A DNA stretch of 64,000 bases from Bacteroidales bacterium (GTDB taxonomy: Bacteria; Bacteroidota; Bacteroidia; Bacteroidales; UBA932), in the NCBI GenBank assembly GCA_017938925.1, contig JAGBAO010000012.1:84134-148133 (forward strand). The letters are read 5' to 3'. Below the pieces are notes generated by a model. It was not told the DNA's origin. It did no database searches and saw only the letters and a program-made list of their open reading frames with translations. The position numbers were made by a program, and so were the translations under genes. Shown here one piece after another: positions 61,652 through 64,000 of this stretch. The first letter of the stretch is position 1, and the number at the start of each line of letters is the position of its first letter.

Positions 61652-62752
61652 ATGGGAGTATTACGTACACTTATAATCAAGGAAATCAGACAGTTCAGGC
61701 GCAATCCTTTCATGCCTAAGCTTGTGGTGATGTTTCCGCTGATGCTGATCCTGGTGATGCCGTGGATCGCGACGATGGATGTCAAGGGGATAAACGTAGG
61801 CATCGCTGACTATGACCGCAGCGACATTTCTCAGAAGATTGTTTCAAGAATCGATGCTTCAGAGTACCTTGAGCTAAAAGGTATGTTTGCAGATTATCCT
61901 TCTGCGCTCGCCGAGTTAGAAGACGGCAAGATCGATTTGATTCTTGAGATACCTGCCGGATTCGGAAAGAGCATGATGGGAACTCCCGAGAAAGTGAGCA
62001 TCTGGGCAAATGGAGTGAATGCAATGAAAGGCTCCCTAGGTAGCCAGTATCTGATGCAGACCCTCCTTAAATGTTTCCAGGATATAAGGGCTTCACGAGG
62101 TCTGTCGATTCCTGAAAGCACTATTGAGACAGTGAATTTCTATAATCCTACGATGGATTACAAGCACTACATGATTCCAGCAATCATAATCATGCTGCTT
62201 GTAATGGTCGGAGGCTTCCTTCCAGCTATCAATCTTGTGATGGAAAAGGAACTTGGCACCATAGAGCAGATCAATGTCAGTCCAGTGAACAGGTTCGCAT
62301 TCACGTTGTCTAAACTTATCCCATTCTGGATAATATGCTTAATAGACCTTGGAATCTGTATGGTATTGGCTTGGCTGGTGTATGGACTTGATGTTGCGGG
62401 CTCGATCTGGGCGATACTCCTCGCGGCAGCACTCTTCATAATGGTTATTTCAAGCATAGGTGTGATACTTGCAAACCTCTCGGAAACCATGCAGCAGACT
62501 ATGTTCCTGATGCTTTTCATCATCCTTACATTCATACTGATGAGCGGACTCTACACACCAGTGGAGTCAATGCCTCTCTGGGCACAGAAACTAGCCTTTT
62601 GCCTACCTCCGACTTATATGGTAGAGCTGATGCGTGCGGTATATCTGAAAGGGGCAACTATCTCAGATCTATGGATCAACTATGTAGCACTGGGCGGGTT
62701 CGCAGTGTTGTTTGGAGTACTCGCGGCTATAACTTACAAGAAGAGGGGATAG
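61652..62752 (+). CDS. ABC transporter permease 2 (ABC-2 type)
   Basis: This 366-aa permease has the same layout as the first: N-terminal helix, periplasmic domain and five C-terminal helices, with VMEKELGTIEQINVSPVNRFAFTLSKLIPF as the coupling segment. It would form a heterodimer with permease 1. It is the last gene of the seven-gene operon. Confidence 0.92.
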   Translation: MGVLRTLIIKEIRQFRRNPFMPKLVVMFPLMLILVMPWIATMDVKGINVGIADYDRSDISQKIVSRIDASEYLELKGMFADYPSALAELEDGKIDLILEIPAGFGKSMMGTPEKVSIWANGVNAMKGSLGSQYLMQTLLKCFQDIRASRGLSIPESTIETVNFYNPTMDYKHYMIPAIIIMLLVMVGGFLPAINLVMEKELGTIEQINVSPVNRFAFTLSKLIPFWIICLIDLGICMVLAWLVYGLDVAGSIWAILLAAALFIMVISSIGVILANLSETMQQTMFLMLFIILTFILMSGLYTPVESMPLWAQKLAFCLPPTYMVELMRAVYLKGATISDLWINYVALGGFAVLFGVLAAITYKKRG

Positions 62753-63102
62753 AATTTTCATAAGGATTGACAAATATTTCAAACGCCTGACAGGTATCTC
62801 ACCTAATGGGTACAGGAAGCATGAGAGTCAGTAGCGGCACTTGCCCACTTCCCTCCGGTCAGTCGGCAACCTTCTATACCCACCGCATAGGCGAGAATAT
62901 GAGGACTGCAAGCAGATCCTCAAACTCTCGCTAACGCCCACGCACAATGTAAAAGCCCGTGCGAGACTTCAGCCAGCAGAGCTGTCAGAAGACTTGCCCT
63001 CCATAACTCGCTCCGCTCGATTAATCTCCTCAGCTATTTGCTATTCAAGGTCAAATCGCATATCTTTATACAAATAAATCGGAATTTAACTATCGTTTGA
63101 TT
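62753..63102. other. Structured GC-rich intergenic island
   Basis: This 350-bp stretch has no good ORF. Its middle (about 62790-63020) is richer in GC than the flanks and holds several hairpins, including GAGGACTGCAAGCAGATCCT ending in C at 62901-62921 (GAGGA/TCCTC arms around a CTGC/GCAG stem), and CGCAC/GTGCG around 62940-62963. The right end is AT-rich and has TATCTTTA at 63061-63068, one base from the -7 consensus. It may be a remnant of a mobile element or an RNA gene. Confidence 0.5.
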
Positions 63103-63912
63103 ATGAAACATATCAGTCTCATATCAGCACTCATAATCTGTTGTCTGAGCACTCATGCACAAACATTCATCCCTGATGAACACAATGGCCTGAAGTATCA
63201 AGTTCTCTCATCAAATATCAATGGTGAGGATAAACCTGGCTTAGTGATTTTTCTGCACGGAGGACACGCTCGTGGTAATGACAATCAAGCACAAATTCAA
63301 CTACCTGCCGTACAAGACATTGCTACGTACATTACTGACAAAAATATGTCGGCTTACTTACTTGTACCTCAATGCCCAGCAGATCAGGAATGGCTATACA
63401 ACAATGGAGTCCCAGGCTGTAAAGATAAAGTAATGTCTTTGATAGACTTATATATCTCCACCAAAGATATAGACAAAGAAAGAATCTATCTATGCGGCGT
63501 CTCTATGGGTACCTGGGCATCTTGGCACATTCTGAAAGAATATCCCAATCTGTTTGCTGGTGCATTCCTTGCATCAGGTAGACCACGATATCTATATGCC
63601 CACGAACTCACAGGAACTCCGTTATATGTAACAGTCGGATCACACGAAAGAAGCATGGAGCCAATAAGGCTATTTACAATAGACATTGAAAAGGCTGGTG
63701 GCGCAGTCAAGTTCGATTCACTCTCAGGGAAAGACCACAGACATGTACAAAGGCATTCACTGCCAAGCGTCTTGACTGGCTGTTTGCTCAACGAAGAAGG
63801 TCAAACTAAATTCGGATTTATCTGCGAGAAAAATGCCTGGCACAAATGTATAGTGTCAGGCATTTTTCATGCTATTTTATCTGTAACTATTTTGTGGCTG
63901 AAGACTATATAG
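63103..63912 (+). CDS. Secreted alpha/beta hydrolase with frameshifted 3' end
   Basis: This protein has signal peptide MKHISLISALIICCLSTHAQ. The oxyanion region is VIFLHGGHARGNDN and the nucleophile motif is CGVSMGTWASWH, as in dienelactone-hydrolase or esterase-like secreted enzymes. The putative catalytic His is in GKDHRHVQ. After that the open frame gives an atypical tail (SVLTGCLLNEEG onward to 63912), whereas the neighbouring frame encodes a family-like end (KAFTAKRLDWLFAQRRRSN) with a stop at 63807-63809. The original gene therefore probably ended at 63809. The catalytic core is intact, so activity may be retained. The ATG at 63103 is used rather than the TTG at 63097. Confidence 0.75.
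   Translation: MKHISLISALIICCLSTHAQTFIPDEHNGLKYQVLSSNINGEDKPGLVIFLHGGHARGNDNQAQIQLPAVQDIATYITDKNMSAYLLVPQCPADQEWLYNNGVPGCKDKVMSLIDLYISTKDIDKERIYLCGVSMGTWASWHILKEYPNLFAGAFLASGRPRYLYAHELTGTPLYVTVGSHERSMEPIRLFTIDIEKAGGAVKFDSLSGKDHRHVQRHSLPSVLTGCLLNEEGQTKFGFICEKNAWHKCIVSGIFHAILSVTILWLKTI
63829..63867 (+). terminator. Rho-independent terminator inside the hydrolase open frame
   Basis: AAAAATGCCTGGCAC (63829-63843) and GTGTCAGGCATTTTT (63853-63867) pair over all 15 positions with one G-U pair. It follows the alternate-frame stop by 19 nt but lies within the in-frame extension. Confidence 0.9.
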
Positions 63913-64000
63913 ATTTAGAGCCAGTATAAATGGATTTTGCTTCAGAATACAAAAGAAATAGGAACTATTAATGGAGGTGTGATTGCAGTATTTGTCTAAC

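Noticed and set aside
62841-63077. 78-codon open frame in the structured island
   Set aside because: Low-complexity basic translation with no ribosome site; the hairpins explain the region better.
1-64000. CRISPR arrays, insertion sequences, phage genes, tRNA and rRNA genes
   Set aside because: I looked for regularly spaced repeats, transposase motifs, terminal inverted repeats and RNA signatures and found none that hold up.

Overview
The window is a gene-dense stretch of chromosome from a member of the Bacteroidota, almost certainly Bacteroidales. The evidence is an S46 dipeptidyl-peptidase, a fimbrillin-like lipoprotein, a DUF3467 protein, an EamA transporter and a Na/Pi symporter of Bacteroidales type, and promoters built on the Bacteroidota -7 box TAnnTTTG. 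Several of these have a -33 TTTG placed 19-20 bp upstream. The genus cannot be fixed from sequence reading alone. No rRNA, tRNA, CRISPR array, insertion sequence or prophage was seen.

Layout. 1-5.5 kb: the glycine cleavage P-protein as two subunits (gcvPA cut by the window edge, gcvPB), lipoamide dehydrogenase, and a secreted GH53 galactanase. 5.5-10.5 kb: a 33-codon membrane mini-ORF, a NYN-domain protein, an S46 peptidase of DPP11 type, a small secreted unknown and a porin. 10.5-14.3 kb: divergent yicC/glnS and a choloylglycine-hydrolase-family enzyme. 14.6-18.8 kb: a 51-aa small protein, a modular fimbrillin/Ig-like lipoprotein and a YfcC-type carrier. 19-25.7 kb: a membrane-bound LytTR regulator, then a leftward run from a bile-acid:Na symporter-family protein through a PlsC acyltransferase, an Omp85-like barrel and glutamate dehydrogenase to a deoxynucleoside kinase. 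25.8-30.8 kb: a tri-haem cytochrome c peroxidase converging on a DUF3467-kdsC-ALDH-DAACS operon. 30.9-38.7 kb: valS, then a tight thioesterase-tatA-tatC-ABC-F-rlmB-M19 dipeptidase cluster. 38.7-45.6 kb: EamA, cinA, pyrD, an XRE regulator, queA and a second acyltransferase. 45.7-53.8 kb: a membrane and ion module (MscS, two CaCA antiporters, NfeD/ClpP protease, Na/Pi symporter) with rlmD. 54-64 kb: the more accessory end, with a YoeB/YefM toxin-antitoxin pair, a DUF1349 lipoprotein, a TetR-TolC-MFP-ATPase-ATPase-permease-permease efflux operon, a structured intergenic island and an alpha/beta hydrolase with a shifted 3' end.

Most genes are housekeeping. The observations I would follow up are: (1) a block of eight cysteines inserted in GcvPB; (2) four tandem 20-bp units, each with a GTGA core, directly upstream of and overlapping the promoter of the membrane LytTR regulator, which look like a self-contained one-component switch; (3) a cysteine in place of the expected serine base in a class-2-type PyrD; (4) a perfect 12-bp inverted repeat that would bury the start codon of the choloylglycine-hydrolase-like gene; (5) a 33-codon membrane mini-ORF with its own -7 box and strong Shine-Dalgarno; and (6) a hydrolase whose terminator lies inside its open frame, showing a 3' frameshift. 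No large, clearly undescribed multi-gene system is evident.
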